Part shown: one piece after another, positions 26,191 to 34,269 of the stretch
Position numbering within the stretch: the first letter of the stretch is position 1
Layout of the letters: each line of letters starts with the position of its first letter
NCBI GenBank assembly: GCA_016187565.1
Contig: JACPJR010000014.1
Coordinates: forward strand, 1 to 64,000
Direction of reading: 5' to 3'
DNA: 64,000 bases
Source: Candidatus Woesearchaeota archaeon
GTDB taxonomy: Archaea; Nanobdellota; Nanobdellia; Woesearchaeales; JACPJR01
Made by a program: the position numbers and the translations under genes
The notes under the pieces: generated by a model
The model's database searches: none
What the model was told of the DNA's origin: nothing
Seen by the model: only the letters and a program-made list of their open reading frames with translations

Positions 26191-26715
26191 ATGATGACCA
26201 AACATAAAGAACAACGGGTTGGAGTTTTTGTTGATGTCCAAAATTTGTATTATTCGGCAAAGCATCTTTACCGAGCAAAGGTTAATTACATTGAGCTTCT
26301 CAAAACTGCCGTGAACAATCGTAAGCTTGTTCGTGCATTTGCCTATGTCATTAAAGCAGACATGAAAGATGAAGAGAATTTTTTTGAGGTCTTAGAAAAG
26401 ATTGGCTTTGAAGTGAGGGCAAAGGATTTACAGATATTTTATGGTGGCGCAAAAAAAGGAGACTGGGATGTAGGCATTGCCATGGATACTATCCGGCTCG
26501 CTGAAAAGGTTGATACCATTGTCCTTTCGAGTGGTGATGGAGATTTTAAGGATCTTGTTGAGTATCTAAAATCGCATGGATGTCGGGTAGAGGTTATGGC
26601 GTTTGGGAAAAGTTCTTCCTCATTGTTGAAGCAAGTGGTTGATGACTTTATTGATTTAGATCAAAACCCAAAGAAATATTTACGGTATGATCCTAAAATT
26701 AGGGTGCCTCCCTGA
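26191..26715 (+). CDS. NYN-domain (LabA/DUF88-like) putative RNase
   Basis: 174 aa. The PIN-like NYN fold is evident: VGVFVDVQNLYYSA (first acidic residue and N), DWDVGIAMDTIRLA, and VLSSGDGDFKDLVEYLKSHG with the conserved SGDGDF acidic cluster. Such enzymes cleave RNA with metal ions. It is upstream of the DRG GTPase gene (37-nt gap), probably the same operon, which suggests a translation or RNA-decay role. Confidence 0.85.
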   Translation: MMTKHKEQRVGVFVDVQNLYYSAKHLYRAKVNYIELLKTAVNNRKLVRAFAYVIKADMKDEENFFEVLEKIGFEVRAKDLQIFYGGAKKGDWDVGIAMDTIRLAEKVDTIVLSSGDGDFKDLVEYLKSHGCRVEVMAFGKSSSSLLKQVVDDFIDLDQNPKKYLRYDPKIRVPP

Positions 26716-26752
26716 GTTTTCTTTACGTTGTTCTTTTGCTCGAACTTGAGGT

Positions 26753-27883
26753 ATGATGGAAAAAAAAGCAGATACTATCGTTGAATCTAAAAAAACAATT
26801 CATGACCAGATTAAGGAATTCCAGGATGAGCTAGTGAAAACGCCGTACAATAAAAGTACGCAGCATCATATTGGATTGGTCAAGGCCAAGATAGCTAAGC
26901 TCAAAGAAAAGCTAGAGACAAGAGCAAGGCAGTCCAAAAAAGGTGAAGGCTACTCAGTCAAAAAGACAAATGATGGGACGGTTGTTATTGTTGGATTTCC
27001 TTCAGTAGGAAAATCCACGCTGCTCAATGCGCTTACTAATGCAAACTCTCCTGTTGCTGCCTATGAGTTTACAACCTTGACCGTCATTCCAGGATTGATG
27101 GAATATAAACATGCAAAAATCCAGATCTTAGATATTCCAGGGATTGTCCATGGTGCAGCCTCAGGCAGAGGAAGAGGGAAAGAGGTTCTTGGCGTCATGC
27201 GGAGTGCAGATATGTTACTGATTATTATCGATGTCTTTCATCCTGAACATTATCGTGCATTGATCAATGAAATTTTTGAAGCAGGTATTCGGATTAACCA
27301 ACAAAAACCAGAGGTTAAAGTTACCAAACGAGCAAAAGATGGGATTCGGATAGGAAATACCGTTCCTCTCACCAAGCTGACGCATGAAACCATCCAGGCT
27401 ATTTTTAGGGAATTTAAGTATGCGAATGCCGATGTCCTTATTCGTGAAGATATTAGTGATGATCAGCTGATTGATGTTATTAACGGAAATCGTGTCTACA
27501 TGCCTGCTATTTTCGTGCTCAATAAAATTGATGCGGTTATTCCTGAACGATTGCAGCAACTACAGAAGGCATTTCCTTTGGATCTTTCTATATCTGCAGA
27601 AACAAAATACGGTATCTCAGAACTCAAAGAGCTTATTTTTACCAGATTGAAGCTTATGAAAATCTATCTGAAAGAGCCACAGAAAGAAGCTGATCTTAAG
27701 GTGCCTCTCATTATTAAGCAGGGTGCAACGATTACTGATGTGTGTCAGAAATTACATAAGGATTTCATCATGAAGTTCAAATTTGCCCGTGTGTGGGGCT
27801 CTTCGCGATTCCCCGGACAACGGTTGTTACGTACTGATTATGTCCTCCATGACAATGATATCTTAGAACTCCACCTCAAATAG
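26753..27883 (+). CDS. drg: DRG-family GTPase (Obg/DRG with TGS domain)
   Basis: 376 aa. N-terminal helical segment with basic linker (residues 1-70), GTPase motifs GFPSVGKSTL, DIPGIVHGAASGRGRGKEVL and NKID, the DRG-specific insertion, and a C-terminal TGS domain ending VLHDNDILELHLK. DRG proteins are ribosome-associated and conserved from archaea to eukaryotes. A GAGGT site abuts the first ATG, so the second ATG (26756) may be the true start. Confidence 0.92.
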   Translation: MMEKKADTIVESKKTIHDQIKEFQDELVKTPYNKSTQHHIGLVKAKIAKLKEKLETRARQSKKGEGYSVKKTNDGTVVIVGFPSVGKSTLLNALTNANSPVAAYEFTTLTVIPGLMEYKHAKIQILDIPGIVHGAASGRGRGKEVLGVMRSADMLLIIIDVFHPEHYRALINEIFEAGIRINQQKPEVKVTKRAKDGIRIGNTVPLTKLTHETIQAIFREFKYANADVLIREDISDDQLIDVINGNRVYMPAIFVLNKIDAVIPERLQQLQKAFPLDLSISAETKYGISELKELIFTRLKLMKIYLKEPQKEADLKVPLIIKQGATITDVCQKLHKDFIMKFKFARVWGSSRFPGQRLLRTDYVLHDNDILELHLK

Positions 27884-27914
27884 GAGGTCATTTAAAGTAA
27901 ACTGTTCAAGATTA

Positions 27915-28017
27915 CAGCGCCATAAATGGCGCTGACGAAGTTGGGGGTTGCCCCCTCCGGGGTAACGAGTAGGATTTGCTTTGCAAATCCGTCAGCCGCC
28001 ACTGGCGTGGCACGCTG
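27915..28017 (+). ncRNA. structured RNA, copy 2 of the two-copy three-way-junction motif
   Basis: The outer helix pairs 27915-27922 with 28008-28017 (two bulged bases). The inner stem GGCGCTGACG (27928-27937) pairs with 27990-28000 around one bulged C. It encloses a G/C-rich arm, GGGGTAAC (27959-27966), GAGTA (27967-27971) and a perfect hairpin (27972-27979 with 27983-27990). The closing GACG...CGTC, the GGGGWAAC and GAGTA joints and the arm order match positions 1-99. Most stem sequences differ, which is compensatory evolution. It ends 27 nt before kae1. A TATA-like TTTAAAG at about 27893 could drive it. Confidence 0.55.
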
Positions 28018-28044
28018 CTTATTACTCTGATTCACAATGTTATC

Positions 28045-29116
28045 ATGAAGCCGTTTATTGCACTCGGTATCGAAAGTACTGCACGCGAATAAATAGGAGA
28101 TAAATAACTATAAAATACATCGTTATATCGTCGTAGAATCTCCGAGAGACGTGTAAGGCAGAGATACTTTTGGTGTCGGGATTGTTACAAGAGATGGAAG
28201 GATTTTAGCGAATGAAAAAGATAGCTATAGCTCTCCGAGCGGGGGAATGATTCCTCATAAAGTAGCAGATCATCATGTTCAGGTTTGTGATATTGTTTTG
28301 GAGCGTGCCTTATTAAAGGCAAAGCTCAGCATGAAGGACATTTCTCTGATTGTTTTTTCTCAAGGTCCGGGCTTAGGACATGCCCTACGCATTGGTGCTT
28401 TTGCTGCACGAACTTTAGCCGTCCGTTTTCATCTTCCGATTATTGGCGTAGATCATTGTATTGCGCATTTAGCTATTGGTGAATTAGTTACCTCTGCGAA
28501 AGATCCTGTACTCCTGTATGCGTCAGGCGCAAACACCCAGATTATTGCTTATGAGGGTAAAAAATATCGTATCTTTGGAGAAACTCTTGATCAAGGGATA
28601 GGTAATTTTCTTGATTCCTTTGCCCGTTATGCAGGCTTGGGATTCCCTGGTGGACCAAAGATTGATGCCCTTGCGAGAAAGGGAAAACATTACATTGCTT
28701 TGCCTTATACCGTCAAGGGAATGGACGTTAGTTTTGGTGGTCTCTTGACCAATGTCAAGCAGAAATACGATTCCCGAAAATATACGCTTGAAGATCTTGC
28801 GTATTCTATTCAAGAAACCGTTTTTGCCATGGTAGTAGAGGTTGCTGAGCGTGCCTTAGCTCACTGCAAGAAAAAAGAACTCCTGCTTGCAGGTGGTGTT
28901 GCATGTAATCAACGGCTTCAACAGATGTGTTCATTGATGTGTCAAGGACGTTCTGCACAATGTTTTGTTCCCCAGAATGAATACCTTCTGGACAATGGAG
29001 CCATGATTACCTGGCTGGGCATCTTAATACATCAATCAGGAAAGCGGATGGAGCTCCCTGAAACAGTCATTAAACCGTATGAACGGACTGATGATATTGA
29101 GGTAACATGGAAGTAA
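28045..29116 (+). CDS. kae1: KEOPS subunit Kae1 (tRNA t6A transferase), gene interrupted by an intron
   Basis: Coding exons are 28045-28084 and 28164-29116, joined to give 330 aa, the normal Kae1 length. Exon 1 encodes MKPFIALGIESTA. Exon 2 continues through the split His codon as HTFGVGIV and on through SPSGGMIPHKVADHH. Other family sites are present: VDHCIAHLAIGE (metal-binding HxxxH), LYASGANTQ, LLAGGVACNQRL and LLDNGAM. Kae1 transfers threonylcarbamoyl to A37 of tRNA. Read without splicing, the frame from 28045 stops within the intron, and the only long ORF (from 28247) lacks the ATPase N-terminus. Confidence 0.9.
28085..28163 (+). other. 79-nt bulge-helix-bulge-type intron in kae1
   Basis: Exonic arms CGAAAGTA (28071-28078) and TACTTTTG (28165-28172) pair over 8 bp with one G-T wobble. 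The central helix is CTGC (28079-28082) with GCAG (28158-28161). The 5' three-base bulge is ACG (28083-28085) and the 3' bulge AGA (28162-28164). Cutting each after its second base removes 28085-28163 and restores GCA CAT ACT TTT (A-H-T-F). The inner helix is weak (one G-C pair next to the bulge), so this is a relaxed hBH-type motif. Confidence 0.87.
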
Positions 29117-29169
29117 GGTTATTGTGACCAGATATAACAAACGTCAGTGAATCTTTGGATGAAACCATC

Positions 29170-29281
29170 TAACAAAAAATATATAAATGAGACCTACCTT
29201 CTTCCGAATATAACTTACTACGTACTATAATAGAAAACCTAAATGTTTAATATTATTTGTTAGGTTTTCTAGTATATAATA
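29170..29281 (+). promoter_or_regulatory. tandem TATA boxes and 12-bp inverted repeat before the transaldolase gene
   Basis: A TATA box (about 29172-29182) is followed by a perfect 12-bp inverted repeat, TAGAAAACCTAA (29231-29242) and TTAGGTTTTCTA (29260-29271), with a 17-nt spacer. A second TATA (about 29271-29280) abuts the right arm. It could be a protein operator blocking the second promoter, or an RNA hairpin if transcription starts at the first. The gene starts at 29356. Confidence 0.55.
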
Positions 29282-29355
29282 AAGGAAAAACCATATTAAA
29301 AACGATTGTCCTCTATTATATTACAGAACAAACGTATTCACCAAGGAGGGAGACC

Positions 29356-30003
29356 ATGAAATTATTTTTAGATACTGCCGATGTTCAAGAGATTCGGGAA
29401 GCCAATTCCTGGGGAATTCTCGATGGCGTAACCACCAATCCATCACTTATTGCAAAGACCGGAAGATCATTTAAGGAGGTTGTAAAGGAAATCACCACTA
29501 TTGTTGATGGTCCTATTAGTGCAGAAACGATTTCTGAGGATGCAAAGGGAATGATCGCTGAGGCAAAAGACCTCGCCAAGATCCATAAGAACATTTATGT
29601 CAAAGTCCCTATGTCCATCGAAGGGTTAAAGGCAGTGAAGGAATGTACCAAGCTCGGCATTAAGACAAATGTTACCTTGGTCTTTACCCCAAATCAAGCA
29701 TTACTTGCAGCAAAAGCAGGCGCTACCTTTGTCAGTCCTTTTATTGGACGCTTGGATGATATCAGCCATGAAGGTATGGATATCATTGCTGAGATCGTCG
29801 TTATCTTCAGCAACTATGACTATCCAACTCAAGTGCTTGTTGCCAGTGTCCGGCACCCAAACCATGTAAAAGAGGCTGCAATGCTCGGTGCAGGTATCTG
29901 TACCCTTCCCTTCAATGTTCTTCAAAAGATGGTTCAGCATCCACTCACCGATAAAGGGATTGCAACATTCTTGGCAGATTACAAGAAAATTCCTAAGAAA
30001 TAG
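29356..30003 (+). CDS. fsa: transaldolase / fructose-6-phosphate aldolase (TalC/MipB type)
   Basis: 215 aa, typical of the short subfamily. [34 protein letters not shown] is the signature start. The Schiff-base Lys lies in IYVKVPMS near residue 84, followed by [32 protein letters not shown]. It interconverts pentose and hexose phosphates. GGAGGGAGA upstream sets ATG 29356; the longer open frame from 29257 has no ribosome-binding site. Confidence 0.93.
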   Translation: MKLFLDTADVQEIREANSWGILDGVTTNPSLIAKTGRSFKEVVKEITTIVDGPISAETISEDAKGMIAEAKDLAKIHKNIYVKVPMSIEGLKAVKECTKLGIKTNVTLVFTPNQALLAAKAGATFVSPFIGRLDDISHEGMDIIAEIVVIFSNYDYPTQVLVASVRHPNHVKEAAMLGAGICTLPFNVLQKMVQHPLTDKGIATFLADYKKIPKK

Positions 30004-30078
30004 CATTGTTCTTCTACCACCCCAACTTGCGGTCACAAATGGTGACTTCAAACTATCGAGTTAGTCTTACAAAGAATC

Positions 30079-30501
30079 TTAAGATTTTGTTTTGCTATCC
30101 TTTCCTTTAATATCCTTCAATGTTGTCTCGAGGAAGACGTGTTTTCTGAAGAGTTTGCATCCTGAACAATCACCTTCTTTACACTCTTTGGGAATGGCAC
30201 ATCCCATCTCTTTTGCCAGCAATTTTATCTCCATGAAGAGTTGTTTAAGTCGTGCTCCTTCTTTGGTTAAGCGGTAATATACTCGATTATTCTTTGTTTC
30301 TCGTATAATAAGATGAAACTCGCTGAGTTCTTTCAGTCGTTTCGATAATAAGGTTGGATTAACCGATCGATCTGCCATGGCATCCAACTCATTGAAGCTT
30401 AGGGGTTCTTCGTTAATATTGTAGAAGAGTGCATAGGTCCATTTCTTTCCAAAGAGATGATGGAGGTCTACTATCCCACATTTTTCTCTGGCTTGCTGCA
30501 T
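30079..30501 (-). CDS. HxlR-family transcriptional regulator with redox-type cysteines
   Basis: 140 aa. The HxlR winged helix is clear: KKWTYALFYNINEEPLSFNELD, NPTLLSKRLKELSEFHLI and VYYRLTKEGARL. Cys8 and a C-terminal cluster (C-A-I-P-K-E-C, D-C-S-G-C) could sense redox state or bind metal. It is divergent from the anaerobic ribonucleotide reductase operon, so oxygen-linked control of that operon is a reasonable inference. Confidence 0.85.
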   Translation of the reverse strand: MQQAREKCGIVDLHHLFGKKWTYALFYNINEEPLSFNELDAMADRSVNPTLLSKRLKELSEFHLIIRETKNNRVYYRLTKEGARLKQLFMEIKLLAKEMGCAIPKECKEGDCSGCKLFRKHVFLETTLKDIKGKDSKTKS

Positions 30502-30631
30502 ATGACTACAAAAAAGTGTAGGTATTATTTAAATATTATTGAGGCTTGATGAATATCTTCTTTGTTAAGGGGGATTTTTCATGTAGGGAGATTGCTCTTG
30601 AGCATTACTCTCCCCAAAGCAGGTGAACACT

Positions 30632-32668
30632 ATGGAGAAGAAAGAATCCCATTTGGTGTGGGTTAAAAAGCGTGATGGAAGACTGGTTGAATTCAATAAA
30701 GAGCGTATTTTGCATGCTATTATCAAGGCATCACAGGCTGTTGGTGGTTCTGACCTTAAAGAAGCAGAGTTATTAACTGACAAGGTTGTCACTGTTCTTG
30801 AATATAAGTTTGGTGCAGATAATGTTCCGAGTGTTGAGGATATCCAAGATATTGTCGAAAAAATCCTCATTAAGACCGGTCATGCAAAGACGGCAAAGGC
30901 ATATATCCTTTATCGAAAGCAGCATGAAAAAATACGAACGACGAAAGGAACCTTTCTTGAAGTCAAGGAATCAATGGATGAGTATCTCCAAAAAACTGAC
31001 TGGCGAGTCTATGAAAACAGTAATGCAGATTACTCCTTTTCTGGTCTTATGTCACACGTGTCAGGAAAGATTATTGCAAATTATGCCCTGAATGAAATCT
31101 ATTCTGACCGGGTGGCAAGTGCCCATCGTAATGCTGATATCCATATCCATGATCTTGGCTTTGGTGTTGTCGGCTACTGCTGTGGATGGTCATTAAAGAA
31201 TCTTTTGCTTATGGGTTTTGGTGGTGTCTCTCGAAAGATACGCTCAAAACCACCCAAACATCTTGAAGTCGTTATCATTCAAATGGTTAATTTTATGGGA
31301 ACCATGCAGATGGAACATGCCGGTGCGCAGGCATTTTCTTCTGTTGATACCCTTCTTGCTCCCTTTGTCAAGACCGATAACCTTGATTATCGGACCGTCA
31401 AACAGAATGTCCAGATGTTGATTTTTTCCCTGAATGTGCCCAGTAGATGGGGATGCCAGGCACCTTTTACGAATGTTACCTTTGACTGGGCTGTTCCCGA
31501 GGATATGTTCGATGAGCCTGCGATTGTTGGAGGCGAACAACAAAACTTTACTTACGGCGAATGCCAAAAAGAGATGGATATGATTAACAAGGCATTTATT
31601 GAGGTAATGTTGGAAGGGGATGCTGATGGTAGAACCTTCTTTTATCCTATTCCGACCTATAATATTACCAAAGATTTTGATTGGGATAGTGAAAATGCCA
31701 ATCTTCTCTTTGAAATGACGTCTAAGTACGGAACGCCTTATTTTCAGAATTTTGTGAATAGCTCATTAAAGCCTTCAGATATCCGGAGTATGTGTTGTCG
31801 ATTGCAGCTTGATCTTAAAGAACTTCGTAACAAAATGGGCGGTCTTTTTGGAGCAGGGGATCAAACCGGAAGTATTGGTGTAGTAACTATCAACCTTGCC
31901 CGTCTAGGGTATTTGTCGCATAGTGAAGAACAGTTTCTCGAACGCCTTGATCTCATGCTAGATATTGCCAAAGAAAGTCTTGAGACAAAGCGAAGAATTG
32001 TTGAGGCAAACCTTAAGGCAGGACTCATGCCCTTTACCAGGAAATTCTTAGGGAGCTACCGTAGCCATTTCTCAACGATTGGTATTAATGGTATGCACGA
32101 AGCACTCCTTAACTTACTGGGAAAAGGAATTGAAACCCCTGAAGGGAAGGCATTTGCAGTAAAGACTCTTGGTTTTATTCGTGAAAAAATGCGCGTATTT
32201 CAAGAGCAGACAGGGAATCTGTATAATCTTGAGGCCGTACCCTGTGAATCCGCTACGTATCGTTTTGCAAAGAAAGACGTGGAAACCTATCCTGACATCA
32301 TTACTGCGGGAACAAAGGAACGGCCGTATTATACGAATTCAACGCATCTGCCCGTAAACCATACTGAGGATGTCTTTGAATCACTGGAACATCAGGATGC
32401 CTTGCAAACCCTGTATACTGGAGGTACGGTCCTCCATTGTTTCTTGGGCGAACGTCTCGACAATTTCCAGACAACGAAAAAACTGGTCAAAACCATTGCC
32501 CATAATTTCCATCTTCCGTATTTTACCATTACACCCACCTTTAGTGTTTGTCCTGAGCATGGATACATTAAAGGAGAGCACTTTACCTGTCCCTGTTCAG
32601 TAAGTGATGCAAACACGCATGAAGTAAAGGATGGAAAATCCTCGGTTACTCTGGAGGTGAGAGTATGA
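30632..32668 (+). CDS. nrdD: anaerobic ribonucleoside-triphosphate reductase NrdD, catalytic part lacking the glycyl-radical tail
   Basis: 678 aa. An N-terminal ATP-cone (VKKRDGRLVEFNKERI...) precedes the barrel with GYCCGWSLKNLL and TFDWAVPEDM. The protein enters the zinc site (CPEHGYIKGEHFTCPC) and then diverges into 20 unrelated residues ending at 32668. Normal NrdD continues with a second Cys pair and the R-x-x-G-Y radical segment. These are encoded by the next, overlapping ORF. ATG 30632 has AGGTGA upstream. It makes deoxyribonucleotides without oxygen, activated by NrdG. Confidence 0.9.
   Translation: MEKKESHLVWVKKRDGRLVEFNKERILHAIIKASQAVGGSDLKEAELLTDKVVTVLEYKFGADNVPSVEDIQDIVEKILIKTGHAKTAKAYILYRKQHEKIRTTKGTFLEVKESMDEYLQKTDWRVYENSNADYSFSGLMSHVSGKIIANYALNEIYSDRVASAHRNADIHIHDLGFGVVGYCCGWSLKNLLLMGFGGVSRKIRSKPPKHLEVVIIQMVNFMGTMQMEHAGAQAFSSVDTLLAPFVKTDNLDYRTVKQNVQMLIFSLNVPSRWGCQAPFTNVTFDWAVPEDMFDEPAIVGGEQQNFTYGECQKEMDMINKAFIEVMLEGDADGRTFFYPIPTYNITKDFDWDSENANLLFEMTSKYGTPYFQNFVNSSLKPSDIRSMCCRLQLDLKELRNKMGGLFGAGDQTGSIGVVTINLARLGYLSHSEEQFLERLDLMLDIAKESLETKRRIVEANLKAGLMPFTRKFLGSYRSHFSTIGINGMHEALLNLLGKGIETPEGKAFAVKTLGFIREKMRVFQEQTGNLYNLEAVPCESATYRFAKKDVETYPDIITAGTKERPYYTNSTHLPVNHTEDVFESLEHQDALQTLYTGGTVLHCFLGERLDNFQTTKKLVKTIAHNFHLPYFTITPTFSVCPEHGYIKGEHFTCPCSVSDANTHEVKDGKSSVTLEVRV
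32653..32660 (+). promoter_or_regulatory. perfect Shine-Dalgarno site for the detached NrdD tail
   Basis: GGAGGTGA lies 4 nt before ATG 32665, inside the end of nrdD. It is fully complementary to the usual archaeal 16S 3' end and, with the ATGA overlap, argues for real translation of the downstream ORF. Confidence 0.8.
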
Positions 32669-32820
32669 GATGCAACAAGAAAACAGAAGTCTACAGCAGG
32701 ATTGTCGGTTATTTTCGTCCAGTCGAAAACTGGAACATTGGAAAAAAACAAGAATTTACCGATCGTGTTGAATACACAGAACCTGCGAGCTTAAAGCATG
32801 CAACCCTCCTGGAGCATTAG
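32665..32820 (+). CDS. detached C-terminal glycyl-radical segment of NrdD
   Basis: A 51-aa ORF. MRCNKKTEVYSRIVGYFRP continues the NrdD sequence, including the radical site in SRIVGY, followed by VENWNIGKKQEF as in intact enzymes. It carries one Cys near its start that would complete the zinc site of the large piece. It overlaps nrdD by ATGA and nrdG by 23 nt. It probably associates with the large subunit in trans, as known for the stand-alone glycyl-radical protein YfiD/GrcA with pyruvate formate-lyase. An assembly error is the main alternative. Confidence 0.8.
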   Translation: MRCNKKTEVYSRIVGYFRPVENWNIGKKQEFTDRVEYTEPASLKHATLLEH

Positions 32821-33577
32821 TCCTGCTTGTCCGGCTTATGATAGTCATTTACCGACTGGTGTGCCCTCCGTAGGGAAGTATCCTCCGCTCAAAGGACTTC
32901 AGAAGACAACACTGATAGACTACCCGGGGATGATTGCCTGTACGGTCTTTTTGGGTGGGTGCAACTTCAGGTGTGGTTATTGCTATAATTCCGATTTGGT
33001 ATTACGTTCGTTACATCTACCGACTCTTTCTCCCGAAGATTTTTTTTCTTTTCTCACGAAGAGAAAAACATACCTTGAAGGGGTTTGCATTACCGGTGGC
33101 GAACCAACCCTCTATGGAGCTTCTCTGGTGACATTTTGTCAAAAGATCAAAGAGCTTGGTTTTCTGATAAAGCTCGATACCAATGGTACCAATACTGCTT
33201 TGCTCAAGGAACTTCTTGCCCAAGATCTTATAGATTATATTGCCATGGACATCAAGGCTTCGCTCGACAGGTATGAGCAGGTTGCAGGTGTAGCTGTTGA
33301 TACCCATGCACTTCAGGAAAGCATTTCCATTATCATGCATACAACCACGTATGAATTTCGGACCACTGTGGTGCCTGATGTCATAAATGCAGAGGTCATC
33401 CATGGGATTGGGAAGTTAATTAACGGAGCAAAGCAGCATTTCATCCAACAGTTTCGACCGGATGGAAAGACCATTGATCCTCGCTATCAGCAACTACAGC
33501 CGCTTTCTCTTGAAACCTTGAAAACCTTTCAAACGATTTTGCAAGGTTATGTCACCAACGTTGGTATTCGAGCGTGA
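32798..33577 (+). CDS. nrdG: anaerobic ribonucleotide reductase activating enzyme NrdG (radical SAM)
   Basis: 259 aa. The radical-SAM cluster CNFRCGYC is at 55-62, preceded by the family's GLQKTTLIDYPG and followed by TGGEPTLY and KLDTNGTN. It generates the glycyl radical on NrdD using SAM and a 4Fe-4S cluster. The first 28 residues, which overlap the radical-tail ORF, are not typical. An internal start (for example the GTG at about 32861) is possible. Confidence 0.88.
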   Translation: MQPSWSISPACPAYDSHLPTGVPSVGKYPPLKGLQKTTLIDYPGMIACTVFLGGCNFRCGYCYNSDLVLRSLHLPTLSPEDFFSFLTKRKTYLEGVCITGGEPTLYGASLVTFCQKIKELGFLIKLDTNGTNTALLKELLAQDLIDYIAMDIKASLDRYEQVAGVAVDTHALQESISIIMHTTTYEFRTTVVPDVINAEVIHGIGKLINGAKQHFIQQFRPDGKTIDPRYQQLQPLSLETLKTFQTILQGYVTNVGIRA

Positions 33578-33647
33578 TTGAAGACGTGAATGTATATTTA
33601 CACGTTATCGTGGTGTTGTGATCAATGCCTTACTTTTTGCCAAGCAA

Positions 33648-33745
33648 ATATTTATAAAGATAGGATTACTTATTTCTCAGATTCTCGTGAGAGAGGCACT
33701 GTGGCAGTAATGAACCATAGCAGGGAAAAAGAGGGAATTCAATGA
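33648..33745 (+). promoter_or_regulatory. promoter and leader with an 11-codon upstream ORF
   Basis: TATTTATAAAG (about 33648-33658) predicts a start near 33678. The leader then contains a small ORF (33710-33745, MNHSREKEGIQ) whose stop overlaps the ATG of the next gene. It also covers that gene's GAGGGA ribosome-binding site. Translational coupling or attenuation is possible. Confidence 0.35.
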
Positions 33746-34221
33746 ACCGTTTTTTAGGAACGCTCCAGCATTTTCTTCGAGTTTCTTCGTTAAAATTGTC
33801 ACTGCTTTTCTTCCTAGTCCTTTCTTCCTATAATATGATTTTTACCTTAAGTTTTCAAGAAGGCACTTTTTTCCATATGCTGATTGGATTGGTTTCATTA
33901 CCCTTTTTCCCAATCCTTTTTGTGATTTATGAGATTGTCAAGCTCCTTCCCTGTGATACCTTTGAAGTGTTGGGAGTTTGTGCAACGGCAGCTTCAACAA
34001 CACGTTTTATCATCATCCTTTTCCTTTCCTATCTTGGAGCATGTTTTATAGCGCTCCTTTGGGAAAAATGGAAAGCACTACAGCCAGATAAAACAAAAGT
34101 ACTCCAAGGTCCTGAGGATCAAAGCCATGCACGTAGTGTCTTTATTGTGCAGATACTCTTAATGTACGTTGCTGCAGCACTTTTTATTTCAGTGGTTTAT
34201 ACACTAGAACAATTACTTTAA
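33742..34221 (+). CDS. four-helix membrane protein of unknown function
   Basis: 159 aa with about four hydrophobic helices (17-35, 43-68, 85-107, 133-155) and a short polar loop near 110-130. No enzymatic or transporter motif is recognised. A GAGGGA site precedes the ATG. It is followed within 50 nt by the Cys-rich membrane protein gene, likely the same operon. Confidence 0.55.
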   Translation: MNRFLGTLQHFLRVSSLKLSLLFFLVLSSYNMIFTLSFQEGTFFHMLIGLVSLPFFPILFVIYEIVKLLPCDTFEVLGVCATAASTTRFIIILFLSYLGACFIALLWEKWKALQPDKTKVLQGPEDQSHARSVFIVQILLMYVAAALFISVVYTLEQLL

Positions 34222-34269
34222 GGAAACGAATGATCCGATCCATTAATAAGATTGCGAGTTGAGGTTGTA

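Noticed and set aside
27932-27940. CTGACGA, a hammerhead-ribozyme core string, in RNA copy 2
   Set aside because: The required GAAA core segment and cleavage triplet are absent, and copy 1 has GGACGA at the same place, so the string is not conserved.
28247-29116. Kae1 starting at ATG 28247 as a shortened protein
   Set aside because: It would lack the N-terminal phosphate-binding strand and the STAHTFG motif, whereas splicing restores both exactly.
32588-32673. A BHB intron joining the two nrdD pieces, by analogy with kae1
   Set aside because: I tried in-frame junctions that would give CPxC; none has a paired central helix with 3-nt bulges. The best pairing (ACCT/AGGT) does not keep the frame, and the strong Shine-Dalgarno site fits separate translation.
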